From Candidatus Halomonas stercoripullorum (lineage in GTDB: Bacteria > Pseudomonadota > Gammaproteobacteria > Pseudomonadales > Halomonadaceae): a stretch of 14,629 nt of DNA. The position numbers and the translations under genes are program-made. Below are positions 5,764 to 12,443 of this stretch, in pieces. Numbering within the stretch: the first letter of the stretch is position 1; every line of letters starts with the position of its first letter. The notes under the pieces are model-generated. The model was not told where the DNA came from, did not search any database, and was given only the letters and a program-made list of their open reading frames with translations. The stretch lies in NCBI GenBank assembly GCA_019114645.1, contig DXFC01000149.1, positions 1-14,629 of the forward strand. Reading direction: 5' to 3'.

Positions 5764-7542
5764 ATGCGCAGCCATTATTGCGGCCAGCTCGACGAGACCC
5801 TGGTGGACCAGACCGTCACCTTATGTGGCTGGGTGCACCGCCGCCGTGACCATGGGGGGGTGATCTTCCTCGACATGCGCGATCGTGACGGCATCGCCCA
5901 GGTCGTGGTGGATCCCGATACCGCCGACGCTTTTGCTACCGCCGACCGTGCCCGTAGCGAATTCGTACTGCGCATTTCCGGCCGCGTTCGCCTGCGCCCC
6001 GAAGGTACCCAGAACCCAAAAATGCCCACCGGGATGGTCGAGGTGCTGGCCAAGGAGGTCGAGGTACTCAACACGGCGGCGACACCGCCGTTCCAGCTCG
6101 ATGAGCACGGTAAGGTGGGGGAAGACGTACGTCTCAAGTACCGCTATATCGACCTGCGCCGGCCCGAGATGATCGAGAAGCTGCGTCTGCGTTCACGGAT
6201 TTCGCACCATGTACGTGCGTTCCTGGAAGGGCAGGGTTTTCTTGATATCGAGACGCCGATCCTGACCCGCGCCACGCCGGAAGGCGCCCGCGATTACCTG
6301 GTACCCAGCCGTACCCACCCGGGCAGCTTCTTTGCACTTCCGCAATCACCCCAGCTGTTCAAGCAGCTGCTGATGGTGTCCGGCTTCGACCGCTACTACC
6401 AGATTGCCAAGTGCTTCCGCGATGAGGATCTGCGTGCCGACCGTCAGCCGGAGTTCACCCAGATCGATATCGAAGCCTCCTTCGTCGAGGAAGAGGACAT
6501 CATGGGGATCGCCGAATCGATGATACGCGGGCTGTTCCAGGATGTGCTCAATGTCGAACTGCCGGCATTTCCGCGCATGACTTGGGCCGAGGCCATGCAT
6601 CGCTACGGCTCCGACAAACCCGACCTGCGTATCCCGCTGACGCTGGTGGATGTCGACGATCTGATGCAGCAGGTCGACTTCAAGGTCTTCTCCGGTCCGG
6701 CCAGCGCCGCTGACGGTCGCGTGGCGGCACTCAAGGTGGCGGGCGGGGCGAGCATGTCGCGCAAGGTGATCGACGACTACACCAAGTTTGTCGGCATCTA
6801 TGGGGCCAAGGGTCTGGCCTGGATCAAGGTCAACGAGCGGGCCAAGGGGCTGGAAGGCCTGCAGTCGCCCATTGTCAAGTTCATGGAGAACGTGGTCGAG
6901 GAGCTGCTTGACCGCGTGGGTGCCCAGGATGGCGATATCGTCTTCTTCGGTGCCGACAAGGCCAGTGTCGTCAACGAGGCGTTGGGTGCGCTGCGTGTCA
7001 AGCTGGGTGAGGACCTTAACCTCTATACCAGTGACTGGGCGCCGTTGTGGGTGGTCGATTTCCCCATGTTCGAGGCCGACGACAAGGGAGCCTTGAGCCC
7101 CCTGCACCACCCGTTTACTTCCCCCTCCTGCAGCCCCGAGGAACTCAAGGCCGATCCGGCCGCGGCGCTCTCGCGGGCCTATGATATGGTACTTAACGGT
7201 ACGGAGTTGGGTGGTGGCTCGATCCGTATTCACGATCAGCAGATGCAGAGCACCGTGCTGGAAATCCTCGGTATTGGTGAAGAGGAGGCGCGTGAGAAGT
7301 TCGGCTTCCTTCTGGACGCACTACACTATGGAGCACCGCCTCACGGTGGCCTGGCCTTCGGCCTTGATCGCCTGGTGATGCTGATGTCCGGTGCGCGGAC
7401 CATTCGTGAAGTGATCGCCTTCCCCAAGACCCAGAGTGCGTCTTGCCCCATGACCGAAGCGCCGGGCGAGGTGAGCCTTGAACAGCTGCGGGAGCTCAAC
7501 ATCCGGCTGCGCCAGAAAGCCAAGGCGGAAGGGCAGGAGTAA
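5764..7542 (+). CDS. aspS: Aspartyl-tRNA synthetase, probably nondiscriminating (Asp/Asn)
   Basis: This cytosolic class IIb synthetase activates aspartate with ATP and loads it on tRNA-Asp. Its 592 residues match the bacterial-type enzyme (E. coli 590). The N-terminal OB-fold anticodon-binding domain covers about 1-105. Motif 1 and the adjoining GFLDIETPILTRATPEGARD are at about 158-177, with QSPQLFKQLL at 195-204. Motif 2, FRDEDLRADRQPEF, is at 218-231 with ATP-binding Arg219. An inserted GAD domain occupies about 290-420, and motif 3 ends in GLDR at 533-536. His30 and Gly81 occupy positions that are Leu and Lys in the discriminating E. coli enzyme; His and Gly there are associated with nondiscriminating AspRS in Pseudomonas. 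The enzyme may therefore also make Asp-tRNA-Asn for amidation by GatCAB. AGGA (5753-5756) precedes the ATG by 7 nt. Confidence 0.97.
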   Translation: MRSHYCGQLDETLVDQTVTLCGWVHRRRDHGGVIFLDMRDRDGIAQVVVDPDTADAFATADRARSEFVLRISGRVRLRPEGTQNPKMPTGMVEVLAKEVEVLNTAATPPFQLDEHGKVGEDVRLKYRYIDLRRPEMIEKLRLRSRISHHVRAFLEGQGFLDIETPILTRATPEGARDYLVPSRTHPGSFFALPQSPQLFKQLLMVSGFDRYYQIAKCFRDEDLRADRQPEFTQIDIEASFVEEEDIMGIAESMIRGLFQDVLNVELPAFPRMTWAEAMHRYGSDKPDLRIPLTLVDVDDLMQQVDFKVFSGPASAADGRVAALKVAGGASMSRKVIDDYTKFVGIYGAKGLAWIKVNERAKGLEGLQSPIVKFMENVVEELLDRVGAQDGDIVFFGADKASVVNEALGALRVKLGEDLNLYTSDWAPLWVVDFPMFEADDKGALSPLHHPFTSPSCSPEELKADPAAALSRAYDMVLNGTELGGGSIRIHDQQMQSTVLEILGIGEEEAREKFGFLLDALHYGAPPHGGLAFGLDRLVMLMSGARTIREVIAFPKTQSASCPMTEAPGEVSLEQLRELNIRLRQKAKAEGQE

Positions 7543-7570
7543 ATACCTGTCCGGCCTTGACGAGAGATTG

Positions 7571-7595
7571 CTACCGGCGCCCAGGGCGCCGGTAG
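7571..7595 (+). terminator. Strong GC-rich hairpin after aspS, possible terminator or attenuator
   Basis: CTACCGGCGCC (7571-7581) and GGCGCCGGTAG (7585-7595) form a perfect 11-bp stem closed by a CAG loop. The following bases TTATATGT are AU-rich but lack a long T run, so intrinsic termination may be partial. The hairpin lies 28 nt past the aspS stop and 37 nt before the yebC ATG. Because the stem is perfectly symmetric it would also fold in RNA from the other strand. Confidence 0.65.
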
Positions 7596-7632
7596 TTATA
7601 TGTAGCGATCGCTGTATTTAAAGGAGTATGTC

Positions 7633-8382
7633 ATGGCTGGCCACAGCAAGTGGTCCAACATCAAGCACCGCAAGGCGGCTCAGGATGCCAAGCGTGGCAA
7701 GGTCTTCAACAAACTGATTCGTGAGCTTACCGTGGCCGCGCGCCAAGGTGGGCCTGAGCCGGCGGATAATCCCCGCTTGCGCACCGCCATGGACAAGGCG
7801 TTGGGTCACAATATGCCCAAGGACACCATGAAACGCGCGATTGATCGCGGTGCCGGCAACGTCGACGGCGATGCCATGGAGGAGTGTGTCTACGAAGGGT
7901 ATGGCCCCGAGGGGGTGGCGGTGATGGTGGAGTGTTTGACCGACAACCGTAACCGCACCGTGGGTGAAGTGCGTCACGCCTTCAGCAAGTGTGACGGCAA
8001 CCTGGGTACCAGTGGCTCGGTGGCGTTCATGTTCCACCGCCAGGGGCGCCTGACCTTGCCTGAAGGTGTCAGCGAAGATGCGGTGATTGAAGCCACACTG
8101 GAAGCCGGACCCGATGATATCGAAACGCTTGATGATGGCACCTTGGAAGTGGTGACCTCGCCTGAAGCCTATCATGAGGTGAAGGCGGCACTGATCGCGG
8201 CGGGTATCGAGCCCGAGCACAGTGAAATCGGGCTGTTTCCGGAAACCATGGCGCCGATTGCCGATGAGGAGGTGGCCCGGAAGGTGATTCGCCTGATCGA
8301 CATGCTCGAAGACCTGGATGACGTCCAGAGCGTAACCACCAATGTGGAATTCGACGATGCGGTGCTCGATGCCATCGAATGA
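7633..8382 (+). CDS. yebC: YebC/PmpR-family protein
   Basis: This 249-residue cytoplasmic protein has the family hallmark MAGHSKWSNIKHRKAAQDAK at its N terminus (E. coli YebC is 246). Further family blocks are YEGYGPEGVAVMVECLTDN near 92-110 and the Gly/Ser turn GNLGTSGSVAFMF near 122-134. Some members act as DNA-binding transcriptional regulators (PmpR in Pseudomonas). More recent work ties YebC proteins to ribosomes and relief of stalling at proline stretches, so its main role here cannot be fixed from sequence. AAGGAG (7621-7626) is placed 6 nt before the ATG, a strong site. The gene follows the aspS hairpin and lies 24 nt upstream of ruvC, a very common bacterial order that suggests cotranscription but not a role in recombination. 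Confidence 0.96.
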   Translation: MAGHSKWSNIKHRKAAQDAKRGKVFNKLIRELTVAARQGGPEPADNPRLRTAMDKALGHNMPKDTMKRAIDRGAGNVDGDAMEECVYEGYGPEGVAVMVECLTDNRNRTVGEVRHAFSKCDGNLGTSGSVAFMFHRQGRLTLPEGVSEDAVIEATLEAGPDDIETLDDGTLEVVTSPEAYHEVKAALIAAGIEPEHSEIGLFPETMAPIADEEVARKVIRLIDMLEDLDDVQSVTTNVEFDDAVLDAIE

Positions 8383-8406
8383 GTTGTTGTCGATCAAGTT
8401 AAGCTC

Positions 8407-8946
8407 ATGCTGATCCTGGGCATCGACCCCGGTTCGCGTATTACCGGCTACGGTGTACTTGACGTTGCCACGCCGACACCGCGCTACGTGGCCAGCGGCT
8501 GCATTCGCTTGCAGGATGTCGACCTGCCACAGCGCCTGGCGCGTGTTTATGCCGGTATTGCCGAGCTGATCGCCCTGCATCGGCCGGGCGAGTTCGCCAT
8601 TGAACAGGTGTTCATGGCCAAGAATCCGGACTCTGCACTGAAACTGGGCCAGGCGCGTGGCGCGGCCATTGTCTGCGCCGCCAATCATGGTTTACCGGTA
8701 CATGAGTACGGGCCGCGCCAGATCAAGCAGGCGGTGACCGGCAGTGGCGGGGCGAACAAGACCCAGGTGCAGCATATGGTGGTCGCGGCCTTGGGGCTGG
8801 ATGGGACGCCACAAGCAGATGCTGCCGATGCCCTGGCCATTGCCTTGACCCACGCCCATGCCCGGCGCGGCTTGTTGACGCAAGGCAGCTTTGGCGGCCA
8901 TCGCAGTCGGCGGCGGGGAAGTTCCTGGCGCGACTTTCAGCCCTGA
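8407..8946 (+). CDS. ruvC: Crossover junction endodeoxyribonuclease RuvC
   Basis: RuvC is a homodimeric, magnesium-dependent resolvase that nicks Holliday junctions symmetrically, working with RuvAB. The 179-residue product begins MLILGIDPGS. The four catalytic acids fall at Asp7, Glu66 (FAIEQVFM), Asp138 and Asp141 (ADAADALAIA), the same positions as in E. coli RuvC. The C terminus ends in a short basic tail (HRSRRRGSSWRDF). The ATG at 8407 has no clear Shine-Dalgarno sequence, only TTAAG just upstream, but starting later would remove the catalytic strand. It lies 24 nt after yebC, so coupling to yebC translation may matter. A gap of 110 nt with its own promoter candidate separates it from ruvA. 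Confidence 0.97.
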   Translation: MLILGIDPGSRITGYGVLDVATPTPRYVASGCIRLQDVDLPQRLARVYAGIAELIALHRPGEFAIEQVFMAKNPDSALKLGQARGAAIVCAANHGLPVHEYGPRQIKQAVTGSGGANKTQVQHMVVAALGLDGTPQADAADALAIALTHAHARRGLLTQGSFGGHRSRRRGSSWRDFQP

Positions 8947-8992
8947 ATGCGAATAAAAGGGCTTGATGAAAATTCGCGAACACTGTTTTATG

Positions 8993-9026
8993 CTGTACTG
9001 GTCAGTGTCTTGGGTGGCCAGTATAG
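8993..9026. repeat. Imperfect inverted repeat over the putative ruvA promoter
   Basis: CTGTACTGG (8993-9001) and CCAGTATAG (9018-9026) pair over nine positions with one G-T wobble, around a 16-nt spacer. The core arms TACTGG and CCAGTA are exact. The left arm overlaps the predicted -35 hexamer and the right arm overlaps the -10, the arrangement expected of an operator or a fold-back structure. It is not a LexA box. Function is unproven. Confidence 0.35.
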
Positions 9027-9027
9027 T
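8999..9027 (+). promoter_or_regulatory. Putative sigma-70 promoter for ruvA
   Basis: TGGTCA (8999-9004, 4/6 of the -35 consensus) is separated by exactly 17 nt from TATAGT (9022-9027, 5/6 of the -10 consensus). Transcription would start near 9034, giving a leader of about 23 nt before the ruvA ATG. The site lies in the 110-nt ruvC-ruvA gap. Confidence 0.45.
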
Positions 9028-9056
9028 GACACCTGAAAGATTGGATTGAGAGTTCC

Positions 9057-9671
9057 ATGATCGGACGCCTGCGTGGCACCTTGCTTGAAAAACAGCCACC
9101 CTGGCTGGTAGTGGATGTCGCGGGCGTCGGCTATGAGCTTGAAGCCTCGATGACCACGTTGCTGGCGTTGCCAGGAGTCGGGGAGACGGTGTCGTTGCAT
9201 ACCCACCTGACGGTACGTGATGACGCCCATCTGCTGTTTGGCTTTGCCCGGGAGCAGGAGCGGGCGATGTTTCGCGCCCTGATCCGGGTCAATGGTGTAG
9301 GGCCCAAGCTGGCCCTGGCCATTCTTTCGGGAATGGATGAAATGGCATTTATGCGCTGCGTGATGGAAGAAGATGCGAAGTCACTGATGCGCCTGCCCGG
9401 AGTGGGCAAGAAAACCGCAGAGCGGCTGATCATCGAGATGCGTGACCGCTTCCCACACTGGGAGCATCCCGGTGTTGTGGACGAAGCCGGAGCCTCCGGA
9501 CAGCCCTTGACGTCCGCTGGAAGCAAGGATGTTCTGCTCGATGCTGAAGCGGCACTGGTCAGCCTTGGCTACAAGCCTGCCGAGGCGGCAAAAATGCTGT
9601 CGGGACTCGATACCGAGCTGTCGACCGAAGCCCTGATCAAGGCGGCGTTGACCAAGCGGTTGGGGAACTAG
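9057..9671 (+). CDS. ruvA: Holliday junction branch migration protein RuvA
   Basis: RuvA is the tetrameric junction-binding subunit that loads RuvB rings and holds the junction in square form. The 204 residues (E. coli 203) show the three usual domains. An OB-fold covers 1-62 and ends in the acidic pin Asp55-Asp56. A middle domain has two helix-hairpin-helix motifs at about 76-84 (IRVNGVGPK) and 112-119 (RLPGVGKK). After a linker at about 138-156, the small C-terminal domain (157-204) contacts RuvB. GAGAG (9048-9052) precedes the ATG at rather short spacing. The gene has a promoter candidate with an overlapping inverted repeat upstream, and lies 100 nt ahead of ruvB. All family landmarks are intact. 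Confidence 0.97.
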   Translation: MIGRLRGTLLEKQPPWLVVDVAGVGYELEASMTTLLALPGVGETVSLHTHLTVRDDAHLLFGFAREQERAMFRALIRVNGVGPKLALAILSGMDEMAFMRCVMEEDAKSLMRLPGVGKKTAERLIIEMRDRFPHWEHPGVVDEAGASGQPLTSAGSKDVLLDAEAALVSLGYKPAEAAKMLSGLDTELSTEALIKAALTKRLGN

Positions 9672-9771
9672 CCAGCCGTCAGCCACGTGAGATTGAGTCG
9701 CTATAACGCAAACAGGAAGCGTGCTTTTGAACCACAAAGACAGGGAACAACCGTGATCGCGAGGGTTTGTC

Positions 9772-10809
9772 ATGATGCAGGATGACCGCCTGATCGCCGC
9801 CGCTGAGCGCGAGGGCGAGAGTCGCGTTGATCATGCGATTCGGCCCAAACGGCTAGCCGAATACATCGGTCAGTCGCGGGTGCGCGAACAGCTGGAAATC
9901 TTTATCAGCGCGGCACGCGGGCGTGACGAAAGTCTGGATCACACGCTGGTGTTTGGCCCGCCGGGGCTAGGCAAGACTACGCTAGCCAACATCATCGCCA
10001 CGGAGATGGAGGTGGGGCTCAAGTCCACCTCGGGGCCGGTACTGGAGCGCGCCGGTGATCTTGCCGCCATGCTGACCAACCTGCAGCCCGGCGACGTTCT
10101 CTTCATCGACGAAATTCATCGGCTCTCGCCTGTGGTGGAAGAGATCCTCTATCCCGCCATGGAGGACTTCCAGCTCGACATCATGATCGGCGAGGGGCCG
10201 GCGGCACGCTCCATCAAACTCGATTTGCCACCCTTCACCCTGGTGGGGGCGACGACCCGTGCCGGGCTGCTGACTTCACCGCTGCGTGACCGTTTCGGTA
10301 TCGTGCAGCGGCTTGAATTCTATGCCATTGAGGAGTTGACCGAGATCGTGGCGCGCTCGGCACGCCTGCTGGACGTCGAGGCAGACCGTGAGGGTGCACG
10401 CGAGATCGCTCGTCGCTCGCGGGGAACGCCGCGTATCGCTAACCGGCTGCTGCGCCGGGTGCGCGACTTTGCCCAGGTGCGAGGGGCAGGCAGGGTGGAT
10501 GCGACGATTGCCGATCAAGCACTCAATATGCTGCATGTGGATCACCACGGGCTTGATCATATGGACCGCCGCCTGTTGCTGGCGATGATCGAAAAGTTCG
10601 ATGGCGGGCCGGTGGGGGTGGACTCGCTGGCGGCCGCCATTGGTGAGGAGCGCGATACCATCGAAGATGTGATCGAACCCTATCTGATTCAGCAGGGCTT
10701 GATGATGCGGACTGCCCGGGGCCGGGTAGTGACCCGCCAGGCATGGCAACATTTTGATTTGGTGCCTCACGAACAGGCGCTGGACGCCAGTGGTGAGGTG
10801 CGCCCGTGA
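9772..10809 (+). CDS. ruvB: Holliday junction branch migration ATPase RuvB
   Basis: RuvB is the AAA+ hexameric motor that drives branch migration at RuvA-bound junctions. The 345 residues (E. coli 336) carry Walker A GPPGLGKT at 62-69, Walker B LFIDEIH at 110-116, sensor 1 GATTRAG at 159-165, the arginine-finger segment LRDRFG at 171-176 and sensor 2 GTPRIANRLLRR farther on. A winged-helix DNA-binding domain ends the protein. GAGGG (9761-9765) sits 6 nt before the first of two consecutive ATGs. The 100-nt gap after ruvA contains a TATAAC hexamer (9702-9707) without a convincing -35. The stop codon overlaps the start of ybgC (GTGA, 10806-10809), which couples recombination and Tol-Pal gene translation here. 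Confidence 0.98.
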   Translation: MMQDDRLIAAAEREGESRVDHAIRPKRLAEYIGQSRVREQLEIFISAARGRDESLDHTLVFGPPGLGKTTLANIIATEMEVGLKSTSGPVLERAGDLAAMLTNLQPGDVLFIDEIHRLSPVVEEILYPAMEDFQLDIMIGEGPAARSIKLDLPPFTLVGATTRAGLLTSPLRDRFGIVQRLEFYAIEELTEIVARSARLLDVEADREGAREIARRSRGTPRIANRLLRRVRDFAQVRGAGRVDATIADQALNMLHVDHHGLDHMDRRLLLAMIEKFDGGPVGVDSLAAAIGEERDTIEDVIEPYLIQQGLMMRTARGRVVTRQAWQHFDLVPHEQALDASGEVRP

Positions 10810-11237
10810 GTGGGTCCATGCCAGCCGGCGAGCAAAAGAACTTGAAAGAGTTTTCGCTGCCTTTGCGTGTCTATATCGAAGATACCGATGCCGGTGGCAT
10901 CGTCTATTACGTCAACTATCTGAAATTCATGGAGCGGGCACGCAGTGAATGGCTGCGTCGGCTTGGCTTCACTCAACGCGGGCTGTTTGCAGCAGGCATT
11001 CAACTGGTGGTACATCGTCTCGATTGCCGCTATGCGCTGCCGGCCAGGCTTGACGACGAACTGGTTGCGACAGCAGCGATCGAGTCAAGCGGTGCCTGTC
11101 GGTTGCGTTTTCAGCAGACCATCATGCGCGACGATGAACGTCTGTGCGAAGCGGCGGTCGATATCGCTTGTCTGGATGCAACGCGTCTCAAACCTGTTCC
11201 CTGGCCGCCGGCACTCGCCGCGGTACTCAAGGCTTAA
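10806..11237 (+). CDS. ybgC: Tol-Pal-associated acyl-CoA thioesterase YbgC
   Basis: YbgC is a cytoplasmic hotdog-fold thioesterase of the 4-hydroxybenzoyl-CoA thioesterase class, which hydrolyses acyl-CoA. It is the usual first gene of the tol-pal operon, although its link to Tol function is unclear. The 143-residue product has the family motif YIEDTDAGGIVYYVNYLKF at 23-41. Asp28 aligns with the catalytic Asp18 of the E. coli protein. The block YALPARLDDEL and the conserved MERAR are also present. I chose the GTG at 10806: GAGG (10795-10798) lies 7 nt upstream, and the start overlaps the ruvB stop by 4 nt. An ATG at 10818 is a weaker alternative. tolQ follows after 22 nt. Confidence 0.94.
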   Translation: MSGSMPAGEQKNLKEFSLPLRVYIEDTDAGGIVYYVNYLKFMERARSEWLRRLGFTQRGLFAAGIQLVVHRLDCRYALPARLDDELVATAAIESSGACRLRFQQTIMRDDERLCEAAVDIACLDATRLKPVPWPPALAAVLKA

Positions 11238-11259
11238 TGCACGATCAGCGAGGTTGTCC

Positions 11260-11949
11260 GTGAACGACTCCATGTCAATACCCCATCTGATCATGAGCGC
11301 CAGCACCGTGGTGCAGCTGGTGATGCTGATTCTGGTAGTGGGCTCCATCCTGTCGTGGGTGGTGATCTTCCAGCGCACCTTTGTCATGCGCCGGGCTCGT
11401 GCGGCCCACCAGTCATTCGAGGAGCGCTTCTGGTCCGGGGTGGATCTCAACGAGCTGTATCGCGAAACCCCCGTCGAGCAGGAAACCCAGGGTGCCGAGC
11501 ATGTGTTTCGTGCCGGCTTTCGTGAATTCAATCGCTTGCTGCCCAAGACCAAGAGCCCCGATGCCATCCTCGATGGCGTGCAGCGCAGCATGCGGGTGGC
11601 CTGGTCACGTGAGGAGGACCGGCTGAATCTGCATCTGGTATTTCTGGCGACGGTCGCTTCGGCCAGTCCCTATATCGGTCTGTTCGGTACGGTGTGGGGC
11701 ATCATGGGATCTTTTCAGTCGCTCTCCATGGCCCAGCAGGCAACGCTTGCCACGGTAGCGCCATGGATTGCCGAAGCGCTGATCGCCACCGCCATGGGCT
11801 TGTTTGCGGCGATTCCCGCCGTGATTTTCTACAACCGCCTGTCCTCGGAGTCCGAACGGTTGCTGGGCAAATATGAGGACTTTGCCGAGGAGTTTCATTC
11901 CATTCTGCACCGTAACCTGCAGGGCCGCAGCGAAAGCAGCGGCGGCTAA
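11260..11949 (+). CDS. tolQ: Tol-Pal system proton-channel protein TolQ
   Basis: TolQ forms, with TolR, the inner-membrane motor that uses the proton gradient to energise TolA (ExbB/MotA family). The 229 residues (E. coli 230) have three membrane segments at about 17-38, 130-152 and 166-191. SPYIGLFGTVWGIM at 136-149 and APWIAEALIATAMGLFAAIPA at 167-187 match the family cores. Thr144 and Thr177 correspond to the pore-lining threonines Thr145 and Thr178 of E. coli. The frame is open upstream into ybgC, but the real start is the GTG at 11260: GAGG (11250-11253) lies 6 nt before it and the resulting length fits the family. An internal ATG at 11272 has no ribosome site. The tolR ribosome site overlaps its stop codon. 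Confidence 0.97.
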   Translation: MNDSMSIPHLIMSASTVVQLVMLILVVGSILSWVVIFQRTFVMRRARAAHQSFEERFWSGVDLNELYRETPVEQETQGAEHVFRAGFREFNRLLPKTKSPDAILDGVQRSMRVAWSREEDRLNLHLVFLATVASASPYIGLFGTVWGIMGSFQSLSMAQQATLATVAPWIAEALIATAMGLFAAIPAVIFYNRLSSESERLLGKYEDFAEEFHSILHRNLQGRSESSGG

Positions 11950-11961
11950 GGAGGGCGCGAT

Positions 11962-12399
11962 ATGCATGGACCATTCAATCGTGCCGGACGCCGTAAGCCG
12001 ATGGCGGAGATCAACGTGGTGCCGTTCATCGACGTCATGTTGGTGCTACTGGTTATTTTCATGATCACCGCACCGATGCTGACCCAGGGCGTGCAGCTCG
12101 ATTTGCCGCAGGTGAGTTCAGAGCCGATCGAGAGCCAGGAAGAGCGTGAGCCACTGATTGTGTCGGTGGATCGCGAGGGGACTTACTATCTCATGCTGGG
12201 TGACGATGAGATGACCGTCGGCCTGGAAGAGCTGGGAGAGCGGGTGATTATTCTGCTTGAGCGCCAGCCCGATACGCAGGTGTTGGTGCGCGGTGACCGC
12301 TTCGTGCCCTATGGCGAGATCGTGGCATTGATGAGCACGCTGCAAACCGCCGGCGTTGCCAATGTCGGTTTGATCTCCGAGCCACCACCGGGTGACTAA
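11962..12399 (+). CDS. tolR: Tol-Pal system protein TolR
   Basis: TolR is the ExbD-family partner of TolQ: a single-pass inner-membrane protein whose periplasmic domain dimerises and gates peptidoglycan contact. The 145 residues (E. coli 142) start with a short basic cytoplasmic tail. Next comes the motif MAEINVVPFIDVMLVLLVIF at 14-33, which contains the proton-carrying Asp24 (E. coli Asp23) inside the membrane segment at about 19-41. The periplasmic domain follows, with LVRGDRFVPYGEIVALM near the C-terminal half. AAGGAGGG (11948-11955) overlaps the tolQ stop and lies 6 nt before the ATG, which points to translational coupling and a high initiation rate. The gap to tolA is 44 nt. Confidence 0.97.
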   Translation: MHGPFNRAGRRKPMAEINVVPFIDVMLVLLVIFMITAPMLTQGVQLDLPQVSSEPIESQEEREPLIVSVDREGTYYLMLGDDEMTVGLEELGERVIILLERQPDTQVLVRGDRFVPYGEIVALMSTLQTAGVANVGLISEPPPGD

Positions 12400-12443
12400 G
12401 GACTTGCGTGTGACTCAGGGGCTTTCGATTCAGGGGACTCTCA

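Noticed and set aside
6346..7233. 295-codon open frame on the minus strand inside aspS
   Set aside because: It is a shadow of aspS: no family resemblance, no ribosome site worth noting, and composition explained by codon bias of the opposite strand.
7604..7613. AGCGATCGCT palindrome just before yebC
   Set aside because: It is a single short palindrome with no second copy in the gap; chance occurrence in GC-rich DNA is likely.
7618..8688. Long open frame (356 codons) on the minus strand opposite yebC and ruvC
   Set aside because: It lies wholly antisense to two unmistakable conserved genes, has no recognisable domain and reads as His/Arg/Gly-rich translation typical of the reverse frame of GC-rich genes.
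8949..8977. GCGAAT ... ATTCGC inverted repeat after ruvC as a terminator
   Set aside because: The stem is only 6 bp with a 17-nt loop, A/T-rich in part, and is not followed by a T run.
8981..9007. Possible LexA (SOS) box upstream of ruvA
   Set aside because: CTGT elements at 8983 and 8993 are followed at the required 8-nt spacing by GTAC and GTGT, not ACAG, so the consensus CTGT-N8-ACAG is not met.
10945..11259. Upstream extension of the tolQ frame by 105 codons
   Set aside because: It overlaps ybgC almost entirely, the sequence is unlike any TolQ N terminus, and the GTG at 11260 has a proper ribosome site and gives the family length.
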